64,000 nucleotides of DNA, from the NCBI GenBank assembly GCA_012934845.2, contig WNNJ02000272.1, positions 118,623 through 182,622 on the forward strand, in the 5' to 3' direction. The position numbers were made by a program, and so were the translations under genes. Below, one piece after another: positions 22,560-32,099 of this stretch (position 1 is the first letter of the stretch; each line of letters opens with the position of its first letter). Source of the stretch: Pomphorhynchus laevis (taxonomy: Eukaryota > Acanthocephala > Palaeacanthocephala > Echinorhynchida > Pomphorhynchidae). The notes beneath the pieces are model-generated. The model made no database searches and was not told the DNA's origin. It saw only the letters and a list, made by a program, of their open reading frames with translations.

Positions 22560-23658
22560 CTTACCTAATTAAAGCATAACTATAAAATAAAAACTATTGA
22601 TAATGCTAGAAATAACTTTGTATTCATATGCAAAAAGCTTTATATGCTATACTAATGAAAGGTGTTAATTCTAATGATTTAAATGTAAATCCAACATATG
22701 AACGTAGTGATTTCAGTTTAGAAATAATTATTATAAGTCACTGTTCAATAATGTATAAAATGGGTATAAGGGTTGAATCAGATAATAAAACTATATCTAT
22801 ATTATATAAGAATCTAAAATTACATAAAAATCCAATAAAACCTAAGTTTATATGAAGTGCTTTTAAGATTACATTAAAATCACTTTCTATTTATATGAAA
22901 TAAATACTTAAAGTAATTAAAGCACACTAAAAATTCGGTAGGGTAATCGAAATTAATACTGGTATAAAACACTATTTCAGTATTAATTCTACAAAAAAAT
23001 TTTAAAACACACGAAAGGAATGAAATTTCAGAATATAAATACGTACGATTTTAGTACGCTTTATACAAATCTAGATTTAGTAGATATTAAAGAAGCGTTA
23101 GTAAAATTAATTAATCTTATATTCGGAAAAAGATATACATATATATGTTATAATAATTATAACGCCTATCTAACAAAAATTAAACCATCAAATAAATATA
23201 AATATATGGATAAAATTGAATTAATAGAATCCTTAAATATTTTGATAAATCAAAATTATTTAAAAGTAGGGACATCTATATTTAGACAAATAAAAGGTGT
23301 TCCAATGGTAGTTAATAGTAGACAAATTCTGGCTCACTTATTTTTAAACTTTATAGAATATAAATTTGTTCATAACTTTGTAAAAAATAAATCTAAGTTA
23401 TATAAAGATATAAAATATATGTTTCAATGGATTTATGATATATGTGTATTTAACTCCAGTAAGTTTTATTCAATAAACGAAGAAATTTATCCAAGTAGCT
23501 TTATTCTGAATAAAACCAATATTAGTGATAAAGAAGGTGTATATCTAGATATGAACATTAAATTAACATCAATTAATACTACTTTTAATTTATATCGTAA
23601 AGATAATATATTTAAATTTATAGAAGCATATATTTGCACGTTGGAACGTACTGAATGA
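22560..23658 (+). pseudogene. Penelope-like RT, plus copy of inverted pair
   Basis: A PLE coding region broken by stops. 22628-22855 carries YKNLKLHKNPIKPKFI, the Penelope motif that opens the RT. 23020-23658 carries NINTYDFSTLYTNLDLVDI (first catalytic Asp region), RQIKGVPM, and WIYDICVFNSSKFYS, where the catalytic YIDD has become WIYD. DMNIKLTSINTTFNLYRKDN follows. The GVPMGGNS-type motif has decayed to GVPMVVNS. Catalytic residues are lost, so this is a fossil. It stops near 23640 with foreign sequence, lacking the C-terminal part seen in other copies. Confidence 0.7.
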
Positions 23659-23757
23659 GTTGGTGCAGTTAAGCACTGTGCAGAGAAAAACCAAAGTGCC
23701 TGTATCTTGAAGTACAAAATATTAGAAAAAGGTAAAAATAGTACGTACGAGAGGAAT

Positions 23758-23925
23758 ATATTATGTATATATTATTACATAATATATATTACATATTATA
23801 TATTATATATTATTATATATATTATATATTACATAATATATATACATATTATGTAATACATATTACATATATATGTAATATATATTACATATATACATGC
23901 TGTGCTATATATAATGTATTGGTTG
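23758..23925. repeat. AT microsatellite-like tract
   Basis: Runs of TATATTATATA and TTACATATTA over about 170 bp. Confidence 0.85.
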
Positions 23926-23984
23926 TGCTAAAAATCGCTTGAAACTGTGGTCCAGGAGCCAAAACTGGCTACGATTGATTTTAA

Positions 23985-24135
23985 ATCCATATGTGCTGCT
24001 AAATAACTGGACTTCGATCATTAGCTCCATCAGTCTAATGTATCACTCCGAGACGCTCCTAACCACCCAGCAGCCATCGTCAGTCGGATGAGGTCGTTAG
24101 GATGCGTTTCGACTGCTTTTGTGATAACTGTAAAG
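23985..24135 (-). ncRNA. Family-B hammerhead repeat, copy 1
   Basis: Minus strand, in order: AGCAG-TC-GAAA (24110-24107), stem III strand CGCATCCTAAC, TCATCCGA, CTGACGA (24083-24077; position 7 is variable in hammerheads), GGCTGCT, GTTAGGAGCGTC, then TCGGAGTGA. By-eye pairings: AGCAG/CTGCT, TCCTAAC/GTTAGGA plus CGC/GCG, TCGG/CCGA. The sequences differ from the other copies but the pairs are kept. Predicted cleavage lies between 24052 and 24051. A box-B-like ATCGAAGTCC follows. Confidence 0.6.
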
Positions 24136-24238
24136 ACACCAGCAATTCCTCACGATGAATAACGAAGCTCAGGTGCATAAAGCGTTTTTACTGGCTTGTT
24201 GCTTGTGTGGACCTTCTATATATAACAAGGAGGCATAT

Positions 24239-24345
24239 ACATCAGGCAGCATTCTGTATATCTTAATCATACCAAGAAATAGAACAAACTTTTTCTCGCA
24301 ATATTCAAAATCGCTACGTATGCCCAGTCATCCTATGTGTGACGA
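24239..24345 (+). repeat. Direct repeat, first copy (second at 24691-24812)
   Basis: Shares AGGCAGSATTCTRTATATCT, CAATATTCAAARTC and CCTATGTGTGA with 24691-24812, about 455 bp apart. It borders hammerhead-bearing repeats and is probably part of the same SINE-like or PLE-derived unit. Bases 24426-24690 between the copies show nothing identifiable. Confidence 0.6.
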
Positions 24346-24425
24346 CAAACTTTAACAACGTTTGAAGCGTTTCGCTCTTACGGAGCTCATCAGTACCATG
24401 ATTTAAATAATCATCCATAGGCACC
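24330..24425 (-). ncRNA. Hammerhead ribozyme candidate, standard order
   Basis: Minus strand: GGTA, CTGATGA, GCTC, loop CGTAA, GAGC, GAAA, CG, CTT, CAAAC ... GTTTG, T, CG, TC. The core, a 4-bp stem II and a stem III (ACG/CGT plus CAAAC/GTTTG) are all in standard hammerhead order, ending in a GTC cleavage triplet. Stem I is weak next to the core; a distal CCTATG/CATAGG pair exists on the two sides. The surrounding sequence (24239-24345) is repeated at 24691-24812, so this is part of a repeat. Confidence 0.5.
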
Positions 24426-24799
24426 TTAGCACACGCTTGAACAGTGTTCAAAGCTCGAAAAGCAGAACTACCCTTTATCTTAATCATCAGTGAGAATTTA
24501 GCTTAATCTCTATGCATGGCAGTGTGTATTGTAGTTTAACCATTTATTAGGCACTAAATTCCCTTTTAATAGAAATGCTGTTTAATAGAGTCACTTAAAA
24601 GTGTACAATTTTAGAAAATAAAATTTGTTGTTACACCTGCCCTGGTACACCCAACAGTGTACTCATAATTCAATCACTTTGTTTTTTATAAAGAGACATA
24701 AACACCAGGCAGGATTCTATATATCTTTATCAGATCAAGAAATAGAACCGAATTATTCTTGCAATATTCAAAGTCACTACGTATACACAGTCAGCCTAT

Positions 24800-25020
24800 G
24801 TGTGACTGAATGCATGCTAAATGATCAGTTGGTACTTGATTCTATTGATGAGTCTTGACGATTACTCCATCATTTCGATGCCAAAGTGTTCGTCTAGAAG
24901 TGACATGGTGACTGAAAGTCGTGAATTAAAGTCCTGTCTAACAAGCAACACCATTTTGTATAAATGCCGTATTTCGTAAGAAAACCTGGACCGTTGTTAC
25001 TCAGCACATCTGTGCACACC
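24800..25020 (+). repeat. Family-B SINE-like unit, degenerate core plus unit start
   Basis: TTGATGA (C3 of the hammerhead core changed to T) at 24845-24851, then TTCGATG and TGTTCGTC. TAGAAGTGACATGG begins at 24895, exactly after the GTC. It continues with GTGAATTAAAGTCC and AACACCATTTTGTATAAATGC, matching the unit at 37072. The GAAA strand is not recognisable here. Confidence 0.55.
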
Positions 25021-25084
25021 ATTATATATTTATTATATATTTATATATAATCAAGAATTTTGCTAATAATCGGAGTTCGATTAC

Positions 25085-25330
25085 ATGCACAGCAGACTTC
25101 GTAATCACTCTTAGACGAGCTTATGGTAGCCGGCATCACTCATCAGTAGGTTAAACTACCATCACTCGTTTCGGCTGCCTTGTGATATATTTAAAAGGCA
25201 TCCACGAAAATTTGCTTATTTGTCAGCATGGGTATTGCCTCTTTATACTAACCGAGTGCCATAGCACCTATTTTGTTTAAAAAGGCTATAAAATAGAGGC
25301 TACAGTAGTTGTGTTGTGATGAGACAATAT
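25085..25330 (-). repeat. Family-B hammerhead repeat, copy 2
   Basis: Minus strand: GGCAGCC-GAAA (25172-25169), CGAGTGATGGTAG, CTGATGA (25146-25140), GATGCC, CTACCATAAGCTCGTC, TAAGAGTGA. Core nucleotides are intact. Stem III is mostly kept, stem II has one mismatch and stem I is poor, so this copy is decaying. Predicted cleavage lies at 25114/25113. Confidence 0.55.
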
Positions 25331-25379
25331 AAAGAATTATGTCTATGTCACAGTAAACTATTATAAAGAAAAACGGGGT

Positions 25380-25945
25380 CTCATAAAACAACAAATCGTT
25401 CATTTGCTGCTATCACATTTCATCCCGCACTGATTAAATTTCAAAAAGATTTAAATATCGTCATCCAAAATATTTTAAAACAACTTCAGTATAACATAAT
25501 TGATCCATGCATTACATCGCGCAGGAAAATCAATCAACGATATGATAAAATATAGATCACGTAGAGTAGGTAACTAAAGTGGTCCATGTGGTAGGGCAAG
25601 ATGTAAACGTGGCAAACAAATGAGCAATAAGTCGACGTTCACTAATATCATAACTCACTCAGCATATAAAGTCAAAGAAATGTTAAATTGCAAAACCAAA
25701 GGATTAATATACTTATATGAATGTCAATTGTGAAGCATAATACGTGGGCAAACCGGATCAACTTTTAATATACGTGCTAATAATAAGCGAGCTGATATAG
25801 CTGCTAAAAGGCTAAACAATGATGGATCCATAAGACATATGATTCAAAATCAAGATCATGTAATGAATATCACACTAATTGCACAAATCACAAACGATAT
25901 TACTCACAAAAACACAGAGAACTATTGGCAGATCTCAGCTTAAAT
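25380..25945 (+). pseudogene. Penelope-like element C-terminus with GIY-YIG endonuclease
   Basis: Across several stops and frame changes the plus strand encodes SYHPALIKFQKDLN, then a cysteine cluster (CGRARCKRG in one frame), TFTNIITHSAYKVKEMLNCK, GLIYLYECQL, the GQTG portion of the GIY-YIG active region, and NNKRADIAAKRLNNDGSIRH. This is the layout of the PLE endonuclease that nicks target DNA. The YVG part is split by frame changes, so it is inactive. Minimal hammerhead-like motifs follow at 26133 and 26355. Confidence 0.65.
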
Positions 25946-26132
25946 ACTGAGCACAAATTTAAACTATAGGCATGTTCATGGTATAAAGAGGAACCGAAAA
26001 ACTAACCATCAATAATGGAGAAATATCTTGCTTGGTTACTTCCGTATCTTAAAAAATTCCAGAATGTTCTATCATTATTACAAATTCATGCAGTTTTTGT
26101 AGTGTGTTTGGTTTGAGTGTTTTATATTTGCA

Positions 26133-26170
26133 AATTATTGAAGAAGGCTCACGCCGAAAGCTTTACGAAA
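26133..26170 (+). ncRNA. Minimal PLE hammerhead, copy 1
   Basis: TTGAAGA, AGGC, TCAC, GCC, GAAA, GC: core strand (C3 changed to T), short stem II and GAAA in standard order, as in hammerheads of Penelope-like elements. It lies downstream of a GIY-YIG remnant. Confidence 0.45.
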
Positions 26171-26354
26171 TATTTTGTCATTTGTTAGTGAATTTGGCTC
26201 GGTTAGTTTATCTGTACATATATATAATGTTATTATTTTAAATATTGAAAACATTTATAGGTGGGATGTGGAAATAACAGAACAGAACATTACAACTGAA
26301 TTACCATTATTATTTTTATTTTATATTTTCATAATATATATGTGCTCTTTGTTG

Positions 26355-26395
26355 TTGATTGAGGAAGCTCACTAGCGAAACGTATTAATAAATTA
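26355..26395 (+). ncRNA. Minimal PLE hammerhead, copy 2
   Basis: TTGAGGA, AGCT, CAC, TAGC, GAAA, CG. Second copy about 220 bp after the first, which would fit repeated pseudo-LTR segments of a Penelope-like element. Confidence 0.4.
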
Positions 26396-26529
26396 TTTGC
26401 TTCAAGCAGGAATCCTTATTATATTAATAGTTTACCTCATATTGATCAATCAACTTATATATACTCATATATAATTTAATCGCAGAATGTAATAATTTAA
26501 TCGCAGAATGAGAAAGTAAGCAGCGACAT

Positions 26530-27150
26530 CAATTAAAATTCCTGCTGAATAAAATTAGGATGGTCCGGAAAGCACGTTGTTAGTTTAAAGAGGCTATATA
26601 CCCATGCTACTACGTTAGCAAATTTTCGGAAATGCCTATTTAATATATCACAAGGCAGCCGAAACGACTAATGGTAGTTCACCTTACTGATAAGTGCTGC
26701 CGGCTACAATCAGCTCGTCTAAGAGTGATAAAGAAGTCTGCTCTGCATGTAATCGAACTCCAGTTTTTGGCAAAATCTACGATTATGAATCTGAAGCTTT
26801 TTAGCTCCCGGAGCACAGTTTTACACATTCTGCGATTAAATTATAAAAACGTATCCGATTAATTGATCCTGTGAGAAAGCAAGCAGCGACAGCAATTAAA
26901 ATTCCTGCCGAATAAAATTAGGATGATCCGGAAAGCACGTTGTTAGTTTAAAGAGGCTATGCCCATGCTGCTACTTAGCAAATTCTCGGAGATGCCTTTT
27001 AAATATTTCACAAGGCAGCCGAAACGACTGATGGTAGTTCACCCTACTGATGAGTGCTGCCGGCTACCATCAGCTCGTCTAGGAGTGATAAGGAAGTCTG
27101 CTCTGCATGTAATCGAACTCCGGTTTTTGACAACATCTACGATTATATAT
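26530..27150 (+). repeat. Family-B hammerhead SINE-like tandem pair (360 bp period)
   Basis: Two head-to-tail copies. Shared blocks: CAGCGACA, AAATTCCTGC, TTAGGATG, TCCGGAAAGC, CACAAGGCAGCCGAAACGAC, GTGCTGCCGGCTAC and the box-B-like ATCGAACTCC. GAAA is at 26661 and 27021; predicted cleavage follows 26719 and 27079. Copy 2 keeps all core bases: GAAA, CTGATGA (27047-27053) and GTC. Copy 1 has CTGATAA (G8 to A), expected to be inactive. Pairings in copy 2: GGCAGC/GCTGCC, ACGA/TCGT plus CTGATGGTAG/CTACCATCAG, TAGG(a)GTGA/TCACCCTA. Copy 1 stem I is TAAG/CTTA, a compensated change. Confidence 0.7.
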
Positions 27151-28300
27151 AATAGTATATATATTGAGTGAATATATATTCACTCAATCTCGGTTTCTTA
27201 CAGTCAAACATCCGAAAGTTTGATCCTCTAGTTGATAATGACGTTCTGCATTGCAAATTGTAGAATTTAAGAAGTAAAGCCACCTACAATTTCAGCTAAA
27301 TGTCGAAATGCATTATAATTATATAATTATATATATAATTTTAACATGTCAGATGCTACAATGGTAAAAATGATTAAAAATTAGAATAGACAGCATCTGT
27401 ATTATACATGCAATTATAAAAGTATAAAATAGACTCATATTTCTAGTACCATTTGAGTAGTCCCACATGTGTGCTGAATTTGTTAAGCTAGTATTTTGAA
27501 TAAACATTTTGAAAATAGTATGTATACACATTTGAAACTAATATGTCCCTAAAATCGGTAAATAATGCTTAAAATGCAGTAAAAACAAATCAGCTGAATG
27601 CTCGATAACTTAAAACTTAATCGGATATCGACTCGTTACATGAAAACATAATGAAAATGATAAATACACATAAAGAGTAAATATGCATTAAACAGTGGAA
27701 TTAGAATTTTATTTATTGATTATTTCCTTTATTGAGTATTAGCTTATTTAACATATTATTTGCTAATAATCTTTATATAAATGCTTCGGGTATGCAAATA
27801 ATTAAAACAGTCCTCGTTTAATAAAAAGGATAGAGGCCAGCTGTTTTTGTAAATAATGTTAAGGTTAAAAGGCTTTTCTAGCAAATAATATCTACACAAG
27901 TGTATAGATTGTGACATATCATACATTTTCCAAACTTGTAGAAAGCTTCAAACCATGATAAAGAACATCATAAGGTGTTGCCCTTTACAAGGAAATCTTT
28001 ATAATCTCAACAATAATAATTGTTATGCAACTACCAAATTGAGGAATGTGCCGAAAATATTTTAAAAAATCCGATTAAAAACGAAACTGGTAAAATCTAA
28101 AGCTATTTTAACTAATGTACTTCAAAAATGGTAATGCTGTGAATTAGAAATATCGGATGATTAGTTATGCTCAAGTTGATAACTAAAATAAACTTATATT
28201 GTTAGAGTGCATTGGTTATAGTGCAACTTTATGATGAATTCAAGCTTAGTTTAAACAATTTATAACTTCAGTGGCATTGGACAATATCATATAGAGTAGC
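27150..28300. other. No gene seen
   Basis: AT-rich, with a short TATATAAT run near 27320. Nothing supported. Confidence 0.5.
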
Positions 28301-28317
28301 ACAAAAGTTATTTGGCG

Positions 28318-28400
28318 TACTAGTTCAGACTTATATGTAACTGGAATGATATTGAAAATCTTAAATATACAAATGCATATAGAAAGACATCACATTTAAA
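28318..28400 (+). repeat. Direct repeat flanking the 28.4 kb element (second copy 29158-29235)
   Basis: CAGACTTATATGTAACTG ... CTTAAATATACAAATGCATA recurs at 29158-29235 in the same orientation. It is an older duplication on both sides of the inverted-repeat element, much longer than that element's own target duplication. Confidence 0.7.
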
Positions 28401-28406
28401 AAAGCG

Positions 28407-29138
28407 TTGGTGGAAATTTCCGCCTTATTTTTTTTGATTTTAAAAAGACCCTTAGGCATGAAGGAGTAGAACAATATAATCTGGATACAATCTTCAAAGA
28501 ACAAGAGGAATTGTATCTATAATGGCTATAAATATTGCACAAATATGATTAAAACGTAAATGATTGATGGGTAGAATATTAAAAAATAAAACGATGAATA
28601 TATCAAATTATTATATATCGGGAAGGGGGAATAAAGTGTTAGTAAAAGCTGTAATACATATTGTAGTTTATAATATTAATTTGAGTGAAAATTTTTAAAT
28701 ATGTGGTAGTATATTCTAAGAAAAACCTTTAAATACTGCGAATATTTGTTTACCGGGGAGGGGGGTAAAAGGGGTAAGTAGGGAATGTATTGTTGTTCAT
28801 AATAAATTTAGCAACATTGATTCGACTAGGACAATGTTTAAATATGGAAAAATTTAAATGATTGATGGGTAAAACATAAATAAAAACTGATTATATCGAA
28901 TTATTATATATCGGTGAAGGTTCAATATGGAGTTAGTACAAGCTGTAATACATAATGTAGTTCATAATATAAATTTAGGTGAAAAATTTTAAATGTGTAA
29001 TATATCTTATTTAACCTAATCGCAAGAAGATATAATTGACGTCTTAATTAAAATTTTTGTTTATCTATATACACGTTATTTTTTTTTCTATTTATTTTAT
29101 TTTGAAATCAAAAACGATTAAGGCGGAAATTTCCACTG
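28407..29138. mobile_element. DNA transposon-like element with palindromic terminal inverted repeats
   Basis: Left end TTGGTGGAAATTTCCGCCTT, then a T-rich run and GATTTTAAAA. The right end, reverse-complemented, is CAGTGGAAATTTCCGCCTT, then GATTTCAAAA. The inverted repeats are about 40 bp and each contains the perfect palindrome GGAAATTTCC. A 5-bp AAGCG flanks both ends (28402-28406, 29139-29143). Inside, two related segments of about 150 bp (28555-28700 and 28855-29010, both with AAATGATTGATGGGTA) are tandem copies. No transposase frame is visible, so it is a non-autonomous element. Confidence 0.65.
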
Positions 29139-30116
29139 AAGCGGAAATTTTCGGAAGCCCAGACTCATATGTAACTGCGATGATATTGGAAATCTTAAAT
29201 ATACAAATGCATATAGAATGACATCATATTTAAAAGGATATCAATGCATACTTGAGAAGAAATTTTTTTGTAATTAATTTAAAATATCAACAATTGACCA
29301 AATACTTTAAAGGTACTGTTTATCATGTCAGTATATTATATATTTAAAAAATCATAATCATATACGTGTAATATGGCGCAGCTCAACTTAAACACAAGTT
29401 TTTTTTATTCAAAATCAATGCTTTTATTATTTTTATTTTTCCTATTCAATTCTAGACTGTGGGAAATTTTCTATATAATATATAAACTTTCAAAATCATA
29501 TCATCAATTTAACTGTTCTTTGTCTTTTATGAATATTTAAAGCTATTCATTGAACTGCATTGTTAATTTTAGTTAGTTAAATTTTAACTATTTTTATATT
29601 TCATGATAAATACAACGTTAAATATTTAACTAGATATATAATATATTTAATTATATTGACTAACATATGTATATATTAAGTTATACAAGTATCGACCTGT
29701 ATATCAAATATTAGCTATATACTTATATATAAGAAAGTTATATTTAACATGAATCAATTTAAATAAATTTAACTTTATTACATATTTTTATGTCATAATA
29801 AAGATTGCATTGTGTTTTTATGTTATCTGGAGACATCCATGTGAACACAGCAGATCTTCCTAAAACCTTTAATTTTATTCTAATCTATAATCTTTATTCT
29901 GAAACATCGTTTGTTATTTATTAGTCTCACGGACATTGATTTTTATTTTCAATTTTTAATTTAATATAAATTATATAAAATTCTATATAATAATTATGTA
30001 TTATTTATAATTATTTTATTTATTTATTATTTAATTATTTAAATCTTCATTTGTATCAAGCGTACTAAAATCAAAAGTATTTCTTTTTTGAAAATGTATT
30101 CCTTTTAGATGTCATC

Positions 30117-30230
30117 AGCAGGAACTTCTATTTTATCAGATTTTAGCCCCTATTCCTCGACCCAGCATAGCAACAGGGGCAAATACATGCTAATGACGTA
30201 TTTCCTCTGATGAAATTTTATTATCAATTA
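30117..30230 (-). ncRNA. PLE 3' structured RNA, degenerate copy
   Basis: Minus strand: TTGCTATGCTGGGTC, GAGGAATAGGGGCT, AAAA in place of GAAA, TCTGATAAAATAG, TTCCTG, CTGATGA. It is homologous to the family-A structure, but the long helix and GAAA are damaged. Confidence 0.5.
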
Positions 30231-30311
30231 TCTTATTCTAATACAAAACATATTATTTATTATTCATAAAAATTTCCTTTTTAAGATTTTAAATTTACCT
30301 TTTATAATATT

Positions 30312-30590
30312 TTATTTACTGATATATCTTATTATCTTATGCTTGATTTTATTTTTATAGTAGCCTAGTTTAAAATATGCATCTATTAAATTATTTAAAT
30401 GATTTTGAAGAAAGCCAATATCGTTACATATTATTGCGATTCTTAAAATTTTATTATGTAATGTATAATATTTTATATTATATGGTATACATGAATGCTC
30501 ATGCAAAAATATGTTTCTTGTAAATTTAAATATGCAATCTTTACGATATAAGTTGATAATTGTTTTAATGGATGTTAATTTAATAAAGAA
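30312..30590 (-). pseudogene. Penelope-like RT C-terminal fragment
   Basis: Minus strand: INLYRKDC, HEHSCIPYNIKYYTLHNKIL, NDIGFLQNHLNNLIDAYFKL, YYKNKIKHK. This is the RT thumb region, seen in many copies in this window. It is cut at about 30590, where unrelated sequence begins; the same junction occurs at 40140. Confidence 0.65.
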
Positions 30591-30702
30591 TATTCAATGT
30601 GTTGGATTGAGAAAATAGTTTATCTATTAGTAATGCTATTTTACAGAAAATACAGCATTCGTGTGTTTATGGCCTAGATGTTCTTTAGGTCGAGACGGGT
30701 AC
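30590..30702. repeat. Sequence fused to PLE at a shared junction (also 40143-40262)
   Basis: AAAGAATATTCAATGTGTTG ... GGCCTAGATGTTCTTTAGGT follows a truncated PLE at both loci with the same joint. The fusion therefore happened once and was copied. Its last 20 bases are the left arm of the perfect hairpin at 30683-30730. Confidence 0.65.
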
Positions 30703-30730
30703 TTAGTAAAGTACCCGTCTCGACCTAAAG
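30683..30730. repeat. Perfect 22-bp inverted repeat (hairpin)
   Basis: Arms 30683-30704 and 30709-30730 are exact reverse complements (outer ends CTTTAGGTCGAG and CTCGACCTAAAG) with loop AGTA. It is GC-richer than its surroundings. Only one arm exists in the related copy at 40,24x, so the second arm was added here, most likely by snap-back copying. Confidence 0.85.
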
Positions 30731-31139
30731 TAACATTTCTATTTCGCAACTAAACTCTCCCTGTAATACAACATTATCTTCATATATTCAGCTTTGATTC
30801 CAGTATATTGGCATTCGTCATTATTTTAATCTTGAACATTGTTCACTGTTTTTTATTATTTATCGTTATTTATTATTTATCTTTATTTTTAATTTTTATA
30901 TAGTGTAAAATACGTAGCCTCAGTTAGCTGATCTGATTTGTTTATACGACATTATTATTTTCTGCTTATTTTTAAGCAAGCTTAATAAATTTTATTTCTA
31001 TATCTTATAATGGAGAATTATAAATCAACAAAATATTATTAAAAATAAATTTAAACAATTAAGTTGGAAATTTTTATGGATGGATAATAAACAATATGCT
31101 TTGTATTAGAATTCGGTACAGTAAATATTAAAATTTCAT

Positions 31140-31960
31140 CAGAGGAATTACGCTATTAGCGCGTATTCGGCCCTGGTGCCATGTTGATTCGATAAATAGT
31201 GGCCAAAACCTGATAGCATAGCAATTCCTCCTTGATGACTTCTGATCTTTATTCTGATATATCGTCTGTTATTTATTAGTCAATTCATAAAGATTAATTT
31301 TTATTTTAAATTTTAACTTGATATAAATATAAATTGTATAAAATCTTATATAATTATTTATTATTTAACTTTAATATAGTATAGAATACGTAGACTAAGT
31401 TAGCTAACCTGATTTGATTCATTCGTTCGACCCAAGATAACGGTCTTTATCACTGCCATCTACTGAATTATGGTCAAAGACTCGTATTATAGGATATCAA
31501 AGCGATTGTTTTTACTGATCTGGCCGAATGTACAACATCTAATTAGTTATGATATTTAGTAGTCAATTCATAAAAATGACGTTTATTTTAAATTTCAATG
31601 TTTTATTTTAACTTGATTTAAATTATAGAAAATCTAAAAACAATTATTAATTTTATTATTTAATTATTAAATTTTGATTTAGCATTATTATGTTTTGTTT
31701 ATTTTATAATTATATTAAATACGTAGACTCAGTTAGCTGATTTGATTTATTTCAAATTTCAATTTTAAATTTTAACTTGCTATAAATAAAAATTGTATAT
31801 TTTTAATATACAATTTATAATAAATATATTATTAATATTATTAAATATTTATTAATAATAAATATATTATTTTTAATAATATATTTATTATTTATCCTTA
31901 TTTTTATATATTGTACAATAATACGTAGACTCAGTAATCTGATTAATCAGTCTATATATA
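31140..31960 (+). repeat. Tandem PLE 3' ends
   Basis: 31150-31240 holds a degenerate family-A structure (GGCCAAAACCTGATAGCATAG ... TTGATGA). Terminal motifs of the type TACGTAGACTCAGTTAGCTGA occur at about 31385, 31718 and 31920, with an earlier one at 30910. Several truncated PLE 3' ends of the same orientation are stacked here. No coding sequence remains. Confidence 0.6.
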
Positions 31961-32099
31961 CTTTATTATATATTTATATAAATATACTAATAAATATATT
32001 AATAAATATACTATATTAGTATACTTTTACATAATGACGACGATACCTGGTTTCTAAAATTCAGGTCAGTAATATCGAGCAAAATTACTTAACAATACA

